Positions 1 to 8,734 of a DNA stretch of 64,000 nucleotides are shown in pieces. Location of the stretch: positions 55,620 to 119,619 of the forward strand of contig CAJKRY010000004.1 in the NCBI GenBank assembly GCA_905202485.1. Reading direction: 5' to 3'. The position numbers were made by a program, and so were the translations under genes. The notes beneath the pieces are model-generated. The model saw only the letters and a list, made by a program, of their open reading frames with translations, searched no databases and was not told where the DNA came from. The stretch is from an uncultured Methanomassiliicoccus sp. (lineage in GTDB: Archaea > Thermoplasmatota > Thermoplasmata > Methanomassiliicoccales > Methanomassiliicoccaceae). Position 1 is the stretch's first letter, and every line of letters begins with the position of its first letter.

Positions 1-2
1 AA

Positions 3-215
3 TTAGGATACCATAAAGCAGCAAAGATGGCAGAAATTGCTGTGTGGGCTAATATGTGGGCCGTCACCGAACTTGACCACGAGCTTTTGAAGAAAGCAAA
101 CATTAGACCCTTCTACAAGATTCAGGATGCAATTGACACTGCTTTAAGTTTGAAGAATGATGCTAAAATCCTTGTCAGCATGGACGGAAGCATTACTGTT
201 CCGAGGGTGGAATGA
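3..215 (+). CDS. LarA-like (nickel-dependent lactate racemase family) protein, C-terminal fragment
   Basis: The reading frame is open from base 3, so this is the last 70 residues of a gene that begins before the window. The first codons read LGYHKAAKMAE, and the end is ILVSMDGSITVPRVE, which resembles the C-terminus of the LarA/DUF2088 family. Members racemise lactate with a pincer nickel cofactor, but many relatives have unknown 2-hydroxyacid substrates. The stop codon overlaps the start of the next gene (ATGA type), so the two are translationally coupled. LarA-like genes beside GlcF/HdrD-like Fe-S proteins suggest a hydroxyacid-handling operon. The family call rests on a short fragment. Confidence 0.6.
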   Translation, partial: LGYHKAAKMAEIAVWANMWAVTELDHELLKKANIRPFYKIQDAIDTALSLKNDAKILVSMDGSITVPRVE

Positions 216-1321
216 CTATGGCTGATTACATCGAATGTACTAACTTAAAAGACCTGAAAACTGAGATGATGACGTGTACAATGTGCGGATTTTGCAAGAG
301 CGTATGTCCGGCATTTGAAAACACTGGCTGGGACAGAGGAGTGGCAAGGGGAAGAATGATCCTCTCATATGGTTTGATGCAGAACGAAATTCCTGCCGAT
401 AGATCAGTCATCGAAGCTCTCTATCAGTGCACAACCTGCAAAGACTGTGAAAGGCGCTGTCCTTCTAAAGTGAGAGTTGTAGATGTAGTGGAGAGCGCCC
501 GCAGGGACTTAGTCGCTGCAGGAAACATTCTGCCTCAGCACAAGAAAGTCATCGACAACATATTGAAGTTTGGAAATCCGTTTGGTGAAGAAAAATCAGT
601 CCCGGAGACTCTGGGACAGGTTCCTAGGAATGCTAAGCTGGGATATTTTGTCGGATGCACTTCAGCATACAGAAATACTTCTACTGCAAAAGCTACAATT
701 TCCATTCTTTCAAAACTCGGTGAAGACTTCACACTGGTGAATGAAGTTTGCTGCGGAAGTGTGATGCAGCGTGTAGGCTGGAACGAAGAAGATGTCAAGG
801 CGCAGATGAAAAAGAACATTGATGCCATCAGAGCACAGGGAGTTGAAACAGTTGTATTCTCATGCGCCGGCTGTTACCGCATGTTCAAAGAAGAATATCC
901 CAAATACGTAGAAGTTCCTTTCAAAGTTCTTCACATCTCGGAGTATCTGGACACCAAGGATCTCAAGCTTTCTTCATTGGACAAGAAAGTAACATATCAC
1001 GATCCATGCCACCTGGGACGTCATGCAGGCGTTTACAAATCACCCAGAAATGTGATTTCAAAGATTCCTGGTGTAGACTTCAAAGAAATGTCCAGAAACT
1101 CTGCGACTTCCCGTTGCTGCGGAGGCGGAGGCGGTGTAAGATCGGCTTATCCAGATTTATCTTCGCAGATTGCAGCAGACCGTGTTGAAGAAGCCAGTTT
1201 TGCTGATATCCTGGTCACATCCTGCCCCTTCTGTGTGAATAATCTGAAAGTGGGAAAGGATCAGAGCAAAGCAGATATCGAAATCGTAGATCTTGTAGAG
1301 CTTGTAGAATCACTTCTGTGA
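212..1321 (+). CDS. HdrD/GlcF-like (Fe-S)-binding protein with two CCG domains
   Basis: A 369-residue cytoplasmic redox protein. Two 4Fe-4S motifs are visible near the N-terminus (CTMCGFCKSVCP and CTTCKDCERRCP). Two cysteine-rich CCG domains follow: one around VCCGS with CAGCYRMF, the other around RCCGGGGG with SCPFC. This is the architecture of heterodisulfide reductase subunit D and of glycolate/lactate oxidase Fe-S subunits (GlcF/LutA). In methanogens HdrD reduces CoM-S-S-CoB, and Methanomassiliicoccales are known to carry HdrD homologues. The location directly after a LarA-like gene, with a 4-nt overlap, favours a hydroxyacid-related role, so the HdrD function is not certain. An alternative ATG lies at 218. 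Confidence 0.75.
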   Translation: MTMADYIECTNLKDLKTEMMTCTMCGFCKSVCPAFENTGWDRGVARGRMILSYGLMQNEIPADRSVIEALYQCTTCKDCERRCPSKVRVVDVVESARRDLVAAGNILPQHKKVIDNILKFGNPFGEEKSVPETLGQVPRNAKLGYFVGCTSAYRNTSTAKATISILSKLGEDFTLVNEVCCGSVMQRVGWNEEDVKAQMKKNIDAIRAQGVETVVFSCAGCYRMFKEEYPKYVEVPFKVLHISEYLDTKDLKLSSLDKKVTYHDPCHLGRHAGVYKSPRNVISKIPGVDFKEMSRNSATSRCCGGGGGVRSAYPDLSSQIAADRVEEASFADILVTSCPFCVNNLKVGKDQSKADIEIVDLVELVESLL

Positions 1322-1384
1322 GCTCCCAATCATCAGTGCATTTGAGAGAATGCACTGATCAACTCACAACTGGAGATACACGTC

Positions 1385-2212
1385 TTGGGAAACAGAATAT
1401 TTTCAAACTCATCTTCAAAGAAGCCTCTTGTAATGGGAATTCTAAATGTAACTCCTGACTCATTTTCAGACGGAGGCAGATATATTGATTTTGAGACTGC
1501 TCGGCTTCGTGCAGAGCGCATGCTTAATGAAGGTGCAGACATCATCGACATCGGCGGAGAATCTACACGTCCGGGCTCATTAGCTGTTCCAGCAGATGAA
1601 GAGCTGAAAAGAGTGATTCCAACTTTAAAATGGATTGCCGACTCCTACGATGTTCCTATTTCAGTTGATACCAGAAAGGCTGAAGTTGCAGAAGCGGCGC
1701 TGGATGCCGGAGCCTCTATAATCAACGATGTCAGCGGATTCAGCGATGAGATGTTGAAGCTGATATCTTCCTCCGGTGCAAAGGCTGTGCTGATGCATTC
1801 TTTATGGAATCCTGATGTCATGCAGAAAAATGTTCAAGCTGACACCTACTCAGACGTAATCTCCGACATACTTGCCTGGGCTGAACAGAGGATTGCCGCC
1901 GCAGAGGATCTGGGAGTAAAGAGAAACCAGCTGATTTTTGATCCAGGGATCGGATTCGGAAAACTTTCAAACCACAATCTTGAGATTGTCAGAAGATGCA
2001 GCGAACTAAAATCATTAGGTTTGCCGATGCTGATCGGAGCTTCACGTAAAAACTTCATCGGGGAACTGACTAAAAAGCCGCCTTCTGAACGTCTTGGAGG
2101 AAGCTTAGCTGTAGTGGCGGCAGTATACGGCTGCGCGGATATTGTAAGAGTTCATGACGTTACCGAGACTGTAGATTTAGTCAAGATTCTGGATGCTATT
2201 CGAAATTATTAG
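1385..2212 (+). CDS. folP: Dihydropteroate synthase
   Basis: A 275-residue TIM-barrel enzyme that condenses a pterin pyrophosphate with p-aminobenzoate or a related arylamine in folate-type cofactor synthesis. The signature NVTPDSFSDGG is near residue 20, IINDVSG and DPGIGFGK follow, and a C-terminal IGASRKNFIG segment carries the substrate-binding Ser/Arg/Lys residues. I take the TTG at 1385 as start because a GGAG motif lies about 10 bases upstream; the first ATG, at 1433, would remove N-terminal residues before the barrel. With folD further along the window it supports folate-based C1 metabolism. The exact pterin substrate in archaea is uncertain. Confidence 0.88.
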   Translation: MGNRIFSNSSSKKPLVMGILNVTPDSFSDGGRYIDFETARLRAERMLNEGADIIDIGGESTRPGSLAVPADEELKRVIPTLKWIADSYDVPISVDTRKAEVAEAALDAGASIINDVSGFSDEMLKLISSSGAKAVLMHSLWNPDVMQKNVQADTYSDVISDILAWAEQRIAAAEDLGVKRNQLIFDPGIGFGKLSNHNLEIVRRCSELKSLGLPMLIGASRKNFIGELTKKPPSERLGGSLAVVAAVYGCADIVRVHDVTETVDLVKILDAIRNY

Positions 2213-2234
2213 ATTTCATTATTCTAAAAAATTG

Positions 2235-2419
2235 AGTATAAATACTATACATTACTTTTGGGAATCATCTAATCTCTCCATCAGCATACGTCCTTTGGAC
2301 AGAGTATGTGTGATAAAACCTTCATTGGAAGATTTTGAGGAGATGCTTTGATTTACGCTGATGCTGGTGCACCTCAGTTCACCGCATATGAATGACACGC
2401 GCAGCCCGTGTTCGGAGGA
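2235..2419 (+). promoter_or_regulatory. Promoter region and strong ribosome binding site of the MMPL transporter gene
   Basis: An AT-rich TATA-like box (GTATAAATAC, about 2236-2245) sits in the gap before the transporter, and a GGAGGA ribosome binding site occupies 2414-2419, six bases before the ATG at 2426. If the box is used, the leader is roughly 160 bases. No conserved riboswitch fold was recognised in it. Confidence 0.4.
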
Positions 2420-2425
2420 AATTAG

Positions 2426-4996
2426 ATGATAGAAAAGCTAGCTAGTCTCATAACTAAACGTTATAAGTGGATCATTGCAATCTGGATTGTTGCATTAATC
2501 ATTGCAGTGCCATTTGTTCCTAAGTTGAGTCAGGTCTTAGTGTATGACGAGACTCAAATGGCTCCTCCAGATGTTGAATCAATGTCTGCCCAGGATTTCA
2601 TAAGTGAGAATTTTGGAAATGCTGAGGCGGTCCCAGGTACGATTGTTGTCCTGGAATCTCCCGAAAGCATTACCGATACAGAATCTTTGAATTTGATCTA
2701 CTCGATACAAAGTCAGCTGTATGAAAAATACGGGTCTGATGTAATTGTAACTTCAGTTTATACGCCTCTTCAAGAAATTTTAATCATAATGAACGGGGCA
2801 TATCAACAAACTCAGGCTCAGTATCCAATTTTGACTGAAGATCAAATTGCAGAGGCAGTACTTAATAAATTAATCGAAAATGGTGCATTACCTTCTGACT
2901 TAACACCGCAGCAGCGGATGCAGCTAACCGCCGTAATTAAACAGGCTGGACAGCTGGGAGTTTCTCCAAGCCAGTCTGCAGTGCTTGCACTTAACAAAGC
3001 TCTGACAGAAGAAATGGGCGGAATAAGCAACATCGAAGCTCTATTCCCTGTACTTGGAGACTCACTAGCACTCCTTGTCTCTGAGAATGGAAAAATTACT
3101 ATGATGACTCTCTCTTACGGAGAGAAAGGTTCAGCATCAGACGAACAACTTTCTGAGCTCAGGGAAATCATCAACGGTGCTGCTGAAGGAACATCCATAC
3201 AGCATTGGATTACCGGTTCAGATCCACTGGGATCAGACCTTGAAGAAAGTACAATGAGCGATCTGAGAATTATCGAGCCAGTTACAATTGTTCTGGTTTT
3301 AGTCCTCATTGGTCTTTTCTTCCGCTCTCTCTTAGGCGCTGTAATGCCGCCACTCTCAGTCGGTATTGCATTAGGTATCTCTTTCTCGTTAGTGTACTTA
3401 CTAAGCTTTGTAATGCAGATTCACTACTCGGTAGAAACTCTCATGCTTACAGGAATGATGGGAGCAGGGTGTGACTATTGTATATTTATTCTGTCGCGTT
3501 ATAGAGAAGAACGCAAAGCTGGAAGGGATAAGGAGAGCAGTGTAAAGGAATCAGTCATGTGGGCTGGAGAATCCATTGCTACTTCCGGTGCAACTGTGGT
3601 CATCGGGTTTGGTGCTCTGGCAATTGCAAATTTCTCAATGCTTCAATCAATGGGTATTGCCTTAGCACTCGGTGTACTAATTGCCTTACTTGTCGCTTTA
3701 ACATTAATTCCTTCTTTACTCATGCTGTTAGGAGACAAACTCTTCTGGCCAGCTAAATTCAGCAAGCCCTCCGACCCTGAAACTTTCAAAAAGAAGTCTA
3801 TGAAGAAAAAAGACAAGGTTGGATACTTCACACGCAGTGCAAAGTTTGCCATTAAACATGCAAAAGTCATGGTAGTCGCCATGGTTCTGATTTCAGTACC
3901 TGCAATTTATCTGGTAGCTGAAATGGATCAGAGTTATGACTTCGTAGGTGCCATGGCTGACACAGAAAGCACCGAAGGCCTTGCTGTATTAGGAGAAGGC
4001 TTCGGCGCAGGTGTAATCCAGCCTACTCAGATAGCAGCATCATTCGATGGTGAAATAATATCTTCAGATGGGCTTCCAACTACTGCTCTTGAAGACGTAA
4101 TCGAATTAGAAAATATGCTTGCTGGAATGGATGGTGTTGCTTCGGTAACTGATGTCCAACAGCAGCTGGAAAATGGAACGATAGGGTCTATTTTGAATGA
4201 AGATCGTACTTCAATATTACTTACAGTAGTGTTCCAAAACGATCCATATGATGAAACTTCAATGAATGCCCTCAACGATATGAGGGATATCGATCCTGAA
4301 GAACAGGGATGGACCTCTATGAATGCAATCTACGTCGGCGGCTCTACAGCTCTGATGTATGACATTTCACAGCTCGTTCAAAACGATATGAACACTGTCG
4401 AGATTGTGGTCGTAATCGCCATTTATCTTGTGCTTCTGTTCGTTCTGGGAGCTATTATCAGCCCGCTTAGGTCTATCATTACAATTCTGCTCAGTATCTC
4501 TTGGACCCTGGCAGTAATGGTGCTGTTATTCCAGTACGGCTTAGGACAGGACATATTATGGATTGTGCCGATGGTTCTTCTTGTGGTCTGTTTAGGACTA
4601 GGAATGGATTATGATATTCTGCTTACCACGAGGATACGTGAAGAAATTGCGAAAGGAAAACCGAATGATGAGGCGATTGTGTACTCAGTCGAAAAGACTG
4701 GAGGAATCATCACAGCATGCGGTTTCATCATGGCAGCAGCTTTCGGAAGCATGATGCTGTCCAGTGGATACCTTCTCAAAGAATTTGGATTCGCTTTGAT
4801 GTTTGCAATTCTCCTCGATGCTATGTTCGTCCGTATCTATCTGGTTCCAGCTATTATGTCTCTCTTAGGCAAGTGGAATTGGTGGGCACCGGCGCCTATC
4901 GCAAAAATCTATAAAAAGAGGAATGCCAGAAGATTAAAAAATGTCCAGGCTTCTCAAGACTATCTTTCTTCATGGCAAAGAAAACCAGAGGAGTAA
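2426..4996 (+). CDS. RND/MMPL-family transporter
   Basis: An 856-residue integral membrane protein. It has one N-terminal transmembrane helix, a large extracytoplasmic domain (about residues 35-280), a block of about five helices (280-450), a second extracytoplasmic domain, and a final helix block (about 650-800). This two-fold repeat is typical of MMPL/RND exporters; archaeal members are proposed to move lipids or other hydrophobic molecules, but substrates are unknown. Charged residues inside helices (GAGCDYCIFILSRYREE and GLGMDYDILLTTRIREE) match the proton-relay positions of both repeats. It appears monocistronic, with its own ribosome binding site upstream and a hairpin terminator at the stop codon. 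Confidence 0.9.
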   Translation: MIEKLASLITKRYKWIIAIWIVALIIAVPFVPKLSQVLVYDETQMAPPDVESMSAQDFISENFGNAEAVPGTIVVLESPESITDTESLNLIYSIQSQLYEKYGSDVIVTSVYTPLQEILIIMNGAYQQTQAQYPILTEDQIAEAVLNKLIENGALPSDLTPQQRMQLTAVIKQAGQLGVSPSQSAVLALNKALTEEMGGISNIEALFPVLGDSLALLVSENGKITMMTLSYGEKGSASDEQLSELREIINGAAEGTSIQHWITGSDPLGSDLEESTMSDLRIIEPVTIVLVLVLIGLFFRSLLGAVMPPLSVGIALGISFSLVYLLSFVMQIHYSVETLMLTGMMGAGCDYCIFILSRYREERKAGRDKESSVKESVMWAGESIATSGATVVIGFGALAIANFSMLQSMGIALALGVLIALLVALTLIPSLLMLLGDKLFWPAKFSKPSDPETFKKKSMKKKDKVGYFTRSAKFAIKHAKVMVVAMVLISVPAIYLVAEMDQSYDFVGAMADTESTEGLAVLGEGFGAGVIQPTQIAASFDGEIISSDGLPTTALEDVIELENMLAGMDGVASVTDVQQQLENGTIGSILNEDRTSILLTVVFQNDPYDETSMNALNDMRDIDPEEQGWTSMNAIYVGGSTALMYDISQLVQNDMNTVEIVVVIAIYLVLLFVLGAIISPLRSIITILLSISWTLAVMVLLFQYGLGQDILWIVPMVLLVVCLGLGMDYDILLTTRIREEIAKGKPNDEAIVYSVEKTGGIITACGFIMAAAFGSMMLSSGYLLKEFGFALMFAILLDAMFVRIYLVPAIMSLLGKWNWWAPAPIAKIYKKRNARRLKNVQASQDYLSSWQRKPEE

Positions 4997-5009
4997 TCCT
5001 CTCTTTTTT
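4987..5009 (+). terminator. Intrinsic-type hairpin terminator
   Basis: AGAGGA - GTAA - TCCTCT forms a perfect 6-bp stem overlapping the MMPL stop codon, followed by a run of T residues. It lies between two convergent genes, so it can serve the transporter. Confidence 0.7.
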
Positions 5010-5034
5010 ATTTTTTTAAATCCTACTGTGAATT

Positions 5035-5232
5035 TTAGAAATAGAATATTACTCCGATTGCAACTACGACTATTGCAGCTGCAATAAGAAATACGTATTC
5101 TTTGGTGTTTGATTTCTTTGCTTTAGTTTCATATTCAGTCTTACACTTCTCAGAGCAGTATTCTTCGCCTTCAGTGATCGGCTCTTCGCATAGCTTACAA
5201 TGTGAATGTGGTACGAGGCGTGCAGTCGCCAT
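5035..5232 (-). CDS. Small zinc-ribbon membrane-anchored protein (DUF2116-like)
   Basis: A 65-residue protein with an N-terminal treble-clef-type ribbon (HSHCKLCEEPITEGEEYCSEKC: His plus four cysteines), a short charged linker, and a C-terminal hydrophobic helix (YVFLIAAAIVVVAIGVIFYF) that ends the protein. The layout matches DUF2116 proteins common in archaea, whose function is unknown. I chose the ATG at 5232 (MATARLVPHSHC); an upstream start at 5247 would add five residues. It is convergent with the transporter and transcribed alone. Confidence 0.75.
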   Translation of the reverse strand: MATARLVPHSHCKLCEEPITEGEEYCSEKCKTEYETKAKKSNTKEYVFLIAAAIVVVAIGVIFYF

Positions 5233-5436
5233 GCTTCCTGCTAACACCGTGGCATGTACTTAAAGCATTATCCCGATCCTTATGTTTCATACCAACTTAG
5301 CTGATTGACAATGTGTACATATGTCGCATCTGATCTTTCAGTTTATGCTGTATTCAACCCTCAAATTATACGAAATTCGTAATACGAATAACATTTGATC
5401 TAACAAACATTAAAATGACTACTCAAATCTAAATCA

Positions 5437-5485
5437 AATTTAAATATGCGGTACTTTGTGAACACCCTAATACGAGGGACTTCGG
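5437..5485 (+). promoter_or_regulatory. Promoter and ribosome binding site of the ferredoxin-flavoprotein operon
   Basis: A TATA-like AAATTTAAATA box (about 5438-5448) precedes the ATG at 5486 by about 40 bases, and GAGGGA (5474-5479) is a plausible ribosome binding site. The rest of the 238-base gap from 5248 is AT-rich with no gene seen. Confidence 0.45.
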
Positions 5486-5917
5486 ATGAGACAAATACTT
5501 GTTGACCTAGCGAAATGTAAAGGATGCAGGCAGTGTGAAAAGGCCTGCTCTAATGCACATAGTGCAACAACAGGAGATTCAAAGCCGATCTCACGCGTGA
5601 AAGTCTTATTCACTAAATCAGAAAATGGAAAGAAAGGAAGTCCCTATCCAATGCGCTGTCATCAATGCGAGTTTCCGAAATGTGCTGAAGCCTGCATGTC
5701 TGGTGCGCTTATCAAAACTAAAGACGGCGTAGTAATTCACGAAGATGAGAGGTGTGTCGGCTGTTGGATGTGTGTTATGACCTGTCCATATGGAGCTGTA
5801 TTCAGAGATGTGCAGAGAAAGGTGGCTGTAAAATGCGACACCTGCCTCAATGAAGAAGTTCCCGCCTGTGTAGCTGTATGTAAATTCGATGCCATGAAGA
5901 TAGAGGAATCTGAATGA
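5486..5917 (+). CDS. Four-cluster 4Fe-4S ferredoxin-like electron carrier (CooF/HycB type)
   Basis: A 143-residue protein almost filled by cysteine motifs: CKGCRQCEKAC, CHQCEFPKCAEAC, CVGCWMCVMTCP and CDTCLNEEVPACVAVC. These four quartets are arranged as in CooF, HycB and DmsB-type polyferredoxins, which wire oxidoreductases together. Its stop overlaps the next start (ATGA, 5914-5917), so it is coupled to the flavoprotein that follows. I infer that it passes electrons to or from that FAD enzyme. No catalytic partner such as a CO dehydrogenase or hydrogenase is present in the window, so the terminal donor or acceptor is unknown. Confidence 0.85.
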   Translation: MRQILVDLAKCKGCRQCEKACSNAHSATTGDSKPISRVKVLFTKSENGKKGSPYPMRCHQCEFPKCAEACMSGALIKTKDGVVIHEDERCVGCWMCVMTCPYGAVFRDVQRKVAVKCDTCLNEEVPACVAVCKFDAMKIEESE

Positions 5918-7167
5918 TAAACTCTTACGATTACATCATAATCGGAAACAGTGCAGCCGGCATTGGCTGTGTTGAAGGCATCCGGAAAGTGGATGCGACC
6001 GGTTCCATTGCGATATTGTCTTACGAAGACATTCATGCATATTCTAGATGCATGATTACTCATTACATCTCAGGACACATCGATGAAAAGAAAATGTACT
6101 TCAGAAAGGAGAATTTCTATGATGAATGGAATGTAACTCCTTATCTGGGACGCAGGGCTAAGAAGATAAACAGGTCTTCAAAGACTGTCAGGCTGGATAA
6201 CGGCGAGGAAATTCAGTACAAAAAGCTTCTGTTGGCGACAGGCGCTGCGCCTGCACCCTATGACGTTCCTGGAAGTTCATTAGATGGCGTTTATTTTCTT
6301 CGCACAATCGCTGATTCGGAAGCTATTCTGAATGATGTAATCGAAGGTGGAAAAGCTGTGATTCTTGGCGGCGGACTTGTAGGTATGAAAGCTGCAGATG
6401 CCTTGAATGAACGGGGCATGGATGTTACAATTGCCATAGCCTCTTCTCAGCTGCTGTCTCAGACTATGGACCGCTATGGTGCAAAACTCATCAGAGATGC
6501 AGTAGAATCTAACGGCATACATGTTCTGACAGACAGTCCCGTCAAAGAGATTCTCGGCGACGATCATGTTACTGGAGTTGAATTTGAAGGCGATGAGATA
6601 GTTCCTGCTAATTTAGTAATTCTGGCAAAAGGAGTCCGTCCGAATACGATCTTGGCAAAAACCTGCGGAATTGATGTTGATTACGGTATTTTGGTCGATG
6701 AATATATGAAAACTTCCGACGATGATATTTATGCTGCAGGAGATGCCGCTGAAGCTTTAGATCTGATACGCGGAGGAAAAGTAGTCCATGCGATCTGGCC
6801 CAATGCTTTGGAACAGGGCCGAATTGCAGGCATGAATATGGCCGGCTCACACATAGCCTACCAGGGAGGCATAGGCATGAATTCTGCAGAGTTCTTCGGT
6901 GTTGCTGCAATCAGTATGGGTCTATGTCGCAGCAGGGACGAAGACGGTTTAGAAGTCTTAATCTGCAAAGATGAAGAAAAAAGAACATACCGAAAAATTG
7001 TTCTGCAGGACAATGTGATTGTCGGTGCGGTGTGCATTGGAAATGTTGAATGTGCCGGCGTATTTAACGGATTGATCCTGAACCGCACGGATATTTCTAG
7101 AGTAAAAGAATTGCTGCTGGAAGACGACTTTGATTACGCCAAACTGGTTGGAGCCGGTCTGGATTAA
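5914..7167 (+). CDS. FAD-dependent NAD(P)H oxidoreductase (nitrite reductase/rubredoxin reductase-like)
   Basis: A 417-residue pyridine-nucleotide-disulfide-oxidoreductase-fold protein. The N-terminal FAD site is YIIIGNSAAGIGC, the conserved LLLATGAAPAP segment is near residue 105, the NAD(P) site is AVILGGGLVGMKAADAL, and the FAD-contacting DDDIYAAGDAAEA is near 270. No CxxxxC redox-active disulfide is seen, so it resembles NirB/NADH-rubredoxin reductase-type flavoproteins rather than dihydrolipoamide dehydrogenase. The 4-nt overlap with the ferredoxin-like gene argues for a two-protein electron-transfer unit. The substrate is not predictable. Confidence 0.85.
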   Translation: MINSYDYIIIGNSAAGIGCVEGIRKVDATGSIAILSYEDIHAYSRCMITHYISGHIDEKKMYFRKENFYDEWNVTPYLGRRAKKINRSSKTVRLDNGEEIQYKKLLLATGAAPAPYDVPGSSLDGVYFLRTIADSEAILNDVIEGGKAVILGGGLVGMKAADALNERGMDVTIAIASSQLLSQTMDRYGAKLIRDAVESNGIHVLTDSPVKEILGDDHVTGVEFEGDEIVPANLVILAKGVRPNTILAKTCGIDVDYGILVDEYMKTSDDDIYAAGDAAEALDLIRGGKVVHAIWPNALEQGRIAGMNMAGSHIAYQGGIGMNSAEFFGVAAISMGLCRSRDEDGLEVLICKDEEKRTYRKIVLQDNVIVGAVCIGNVECAGVFNGLILNRTDISRVKELLLEDDFDYAKLVGAGLD

Positions 7168-7206
7168 TCAGAGGGTTTTATTTACGTCTACTCACTTCTA
7201 CTGAAT

Positions 7207-7599
7207 ATGTGGAAAGTCTTGGGTGTTGAAACTCCTATTATCGCTGCTGGAGATGTTTGGATCGATAAAATGTCCGAACTTTCTTCTAGAAAAAAAGACG
7301 CTCCTAAATTCAGGGAATTATTATCTAAAGCAAACATCCGTTATTATTTTGATACAATCAGAGAAGTTCATGTTTTTTATGTCAAATTTCCGTCTGATGT
7401 AGAACTTCCGGATCTGGAATTTTTCAGAGACTTTATAATTAAGTTAGAAAAGAGTTCAAAGATTCCTGTTGTTGAGTACGACGGCGAATCTCAGGTGCAC
7501 ACGACCATCATATCTTCTGATGAAGAGCAGGATGATCACGTGGGAAGAAACGCCTGGTGGGAACTAGGCGAAGATGAAGTGCGTAAGTATGCTTTCTGA
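7207..7599 (+). CDS. Uncharacterised 130-residue protein
   Basis: I do not recognise this protein. It is soluble and acidic toward the C-terminus, with segments such as REVHVFYVKFPSDVELPDLEFFRDF and a tryptophan-rich tail (RNAWWELGEDEVRKYAF). Codon use looks like that of its neighbours. It begins 39 bases after the flavoprotein and points the same way, so it may be the third gene of that operon. A convergent TrpD-like gene follows. The frame is uninterrupted and nothing on the other strand competes convincingly. Confidence 0.55.
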   Translation: MWKVLGVETPIIAAGDVWIDKMSELSSRKKDAPKFRELLSKANIRYYFDTIREVHVFYVKFPSDVELPDLEFFRDFIIKLEKSSKIPVVEYDGESQVHTTIISSDEEQDDHVGRNAWWELGEDEVRKYAF

Positions 7600-7621
7600 C
7601 TACTTACATAAATTCTTTTTT

Positions 7622-8725
7622 TTAACAGAAGCACATAAGCGCATCTAATTTTGCCAATCCCAGATCAGGCTCAGAGTTCTGCACTGAAACCCATTCTTTA
7701 ACTTTGGACATTGCTCTTCCTGAAGACACGATTGATTTTGCACGTTCATATCCTGACTCAATATCTGCTACATGATCACTGATGTACAATATGGCGGCTG
7801 CATTCAAGCACACAATATCTTCCCTGTTGCTGCTTTCTTTTCCTTCCATTAGTCTTAAAAATCTTACAGATTCATTGGATCTCTCAGTTGCAAGAATGTC
7901 CCTTTCATCATCGCATTTAATGTTCAGAGTTTTTGGATCAAATGTGTATTCAGTGATTGATCCGTCAGGTTTCATTTCAGCAATGAATGTAAGTCCAGAT
8001 GTTGAAATCTCATCCATTCCGTATCTGCCATCACTGCTTTTTCCATGAAATACCATTGCTTTTTTAAATCCGATTTCTTTCATTGTTTCCAGTGTCGGTA
8101 GGATCATGCTTTCATCGTAGACGCCTCTGGCACCTATTGTAGGAGACGCCGGATTGGCTAACGATGCTGCGATATTCAATATCGTTCCAAAACGAAGCTG
8201 GCTTAAGATTCTTCCAAGAGCGCAAGGATGAATTTTGGACGACATACCGTTGAAGATTCCGATGTTTGCATTCTCTATTGATTTCTTCACAATGCTGGCA
8301 TCACACTCGACATCAATGCCTATGGACTCAAGCAAGTCTACTGTTCCACATTTTGAGGTGATAGCTCGAGCCCCATGCTTTGCCATGGGAACTCCGTCAG
8401 CGGCGGCAATTATTGATGCTGCTGTTGAAATGTTAAACGTTTTAAAACTGTCCATTCCGGTTCCGCAGTTTTCTACTATTGGTGCACTTATCTTTGGAGA
8501 AATTTTCACAGTATCTAAGTCAAAGATAACTTCCCAGCCTCCTGCAATTTCCTGAGGCGTAGCTCCTTTGGCAGTTATAGCAGCTAAGAAAGCACCCTGC
8601 TGAAGATCAGGCTGTTCGTTCATGAGAATCTGTCTAAACATCTCTTTAGACTCTTCTCTGCTTAAATTATTTTTATTAATTATTAAATCAATATTTTTAC
8701 CGAATTTTCTCAGCTTATCTTCCAT
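7622..8725 (-). CDS. TrpD-like phosphoribosyltransferase
   Basis: A 367-residue member of the anthranilate phosphoribosyltransferase fold. The PRPP-loop equivalent is GTGMDSFKTFNIST (TrpD usually GTGGD), followed by MAKHGARAITSKCGTVDLLES (TrpD usually KHGN..SS..GSAD), and the metal-binding pair is kept in GMDEIST. The changes in the anthranilate-contacting segment, and the absence of any other trp gene in the window, suggest a paralogue with another acceptor rather than tryptophan synthesis. It lies nine bases downstream of a zinc alcohol dehydrogenase gene, so the two are probably cotranscribed. Assignment as true TrpD is possible but I consider it less likely. Confidence 0.75.
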   Translation of the reverse strand: MEDKLRKFGKNIDLIINKNNLSREESKEMFRQILMNEQPDLQQGAFLAAITAKGATPQEIAGGWEVIFDLDTVKISPKISAPIVENCGTGMDSFKTFNISTAASIIAAADGVPMAKHGARAITSKCGTVDLLESIGIDVECDASIVKKSIENANIGIFNGMSSKIHPCALGRILSQLRFGTILNIAASLANPASPTIGARGVYDESMILPTLETMKEIGFKKAMVFHGKSSDGRYGMDEISTSGLTFIAEMKPDGSITEYTFDPKTLNIKCDDERDILATERSNESVRFLRLMEGKESSNREDIVCLNAAAILYISDHVADIESGYERAKSIVSSGRAMSKVKEWVSVQNSEPDLGLAKLDALMCFC

Positions 8726-8734
8726 AACAGCACC

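Noticed and set aside
212..1321. Firm assignment as HdrD of the methanogenic heterodisulfide reductase
   Set aside because: Domain order fits, but GlcF/LutA-type proteins share it and the LarA-like neighbour points to hydroxyacid metabolism.
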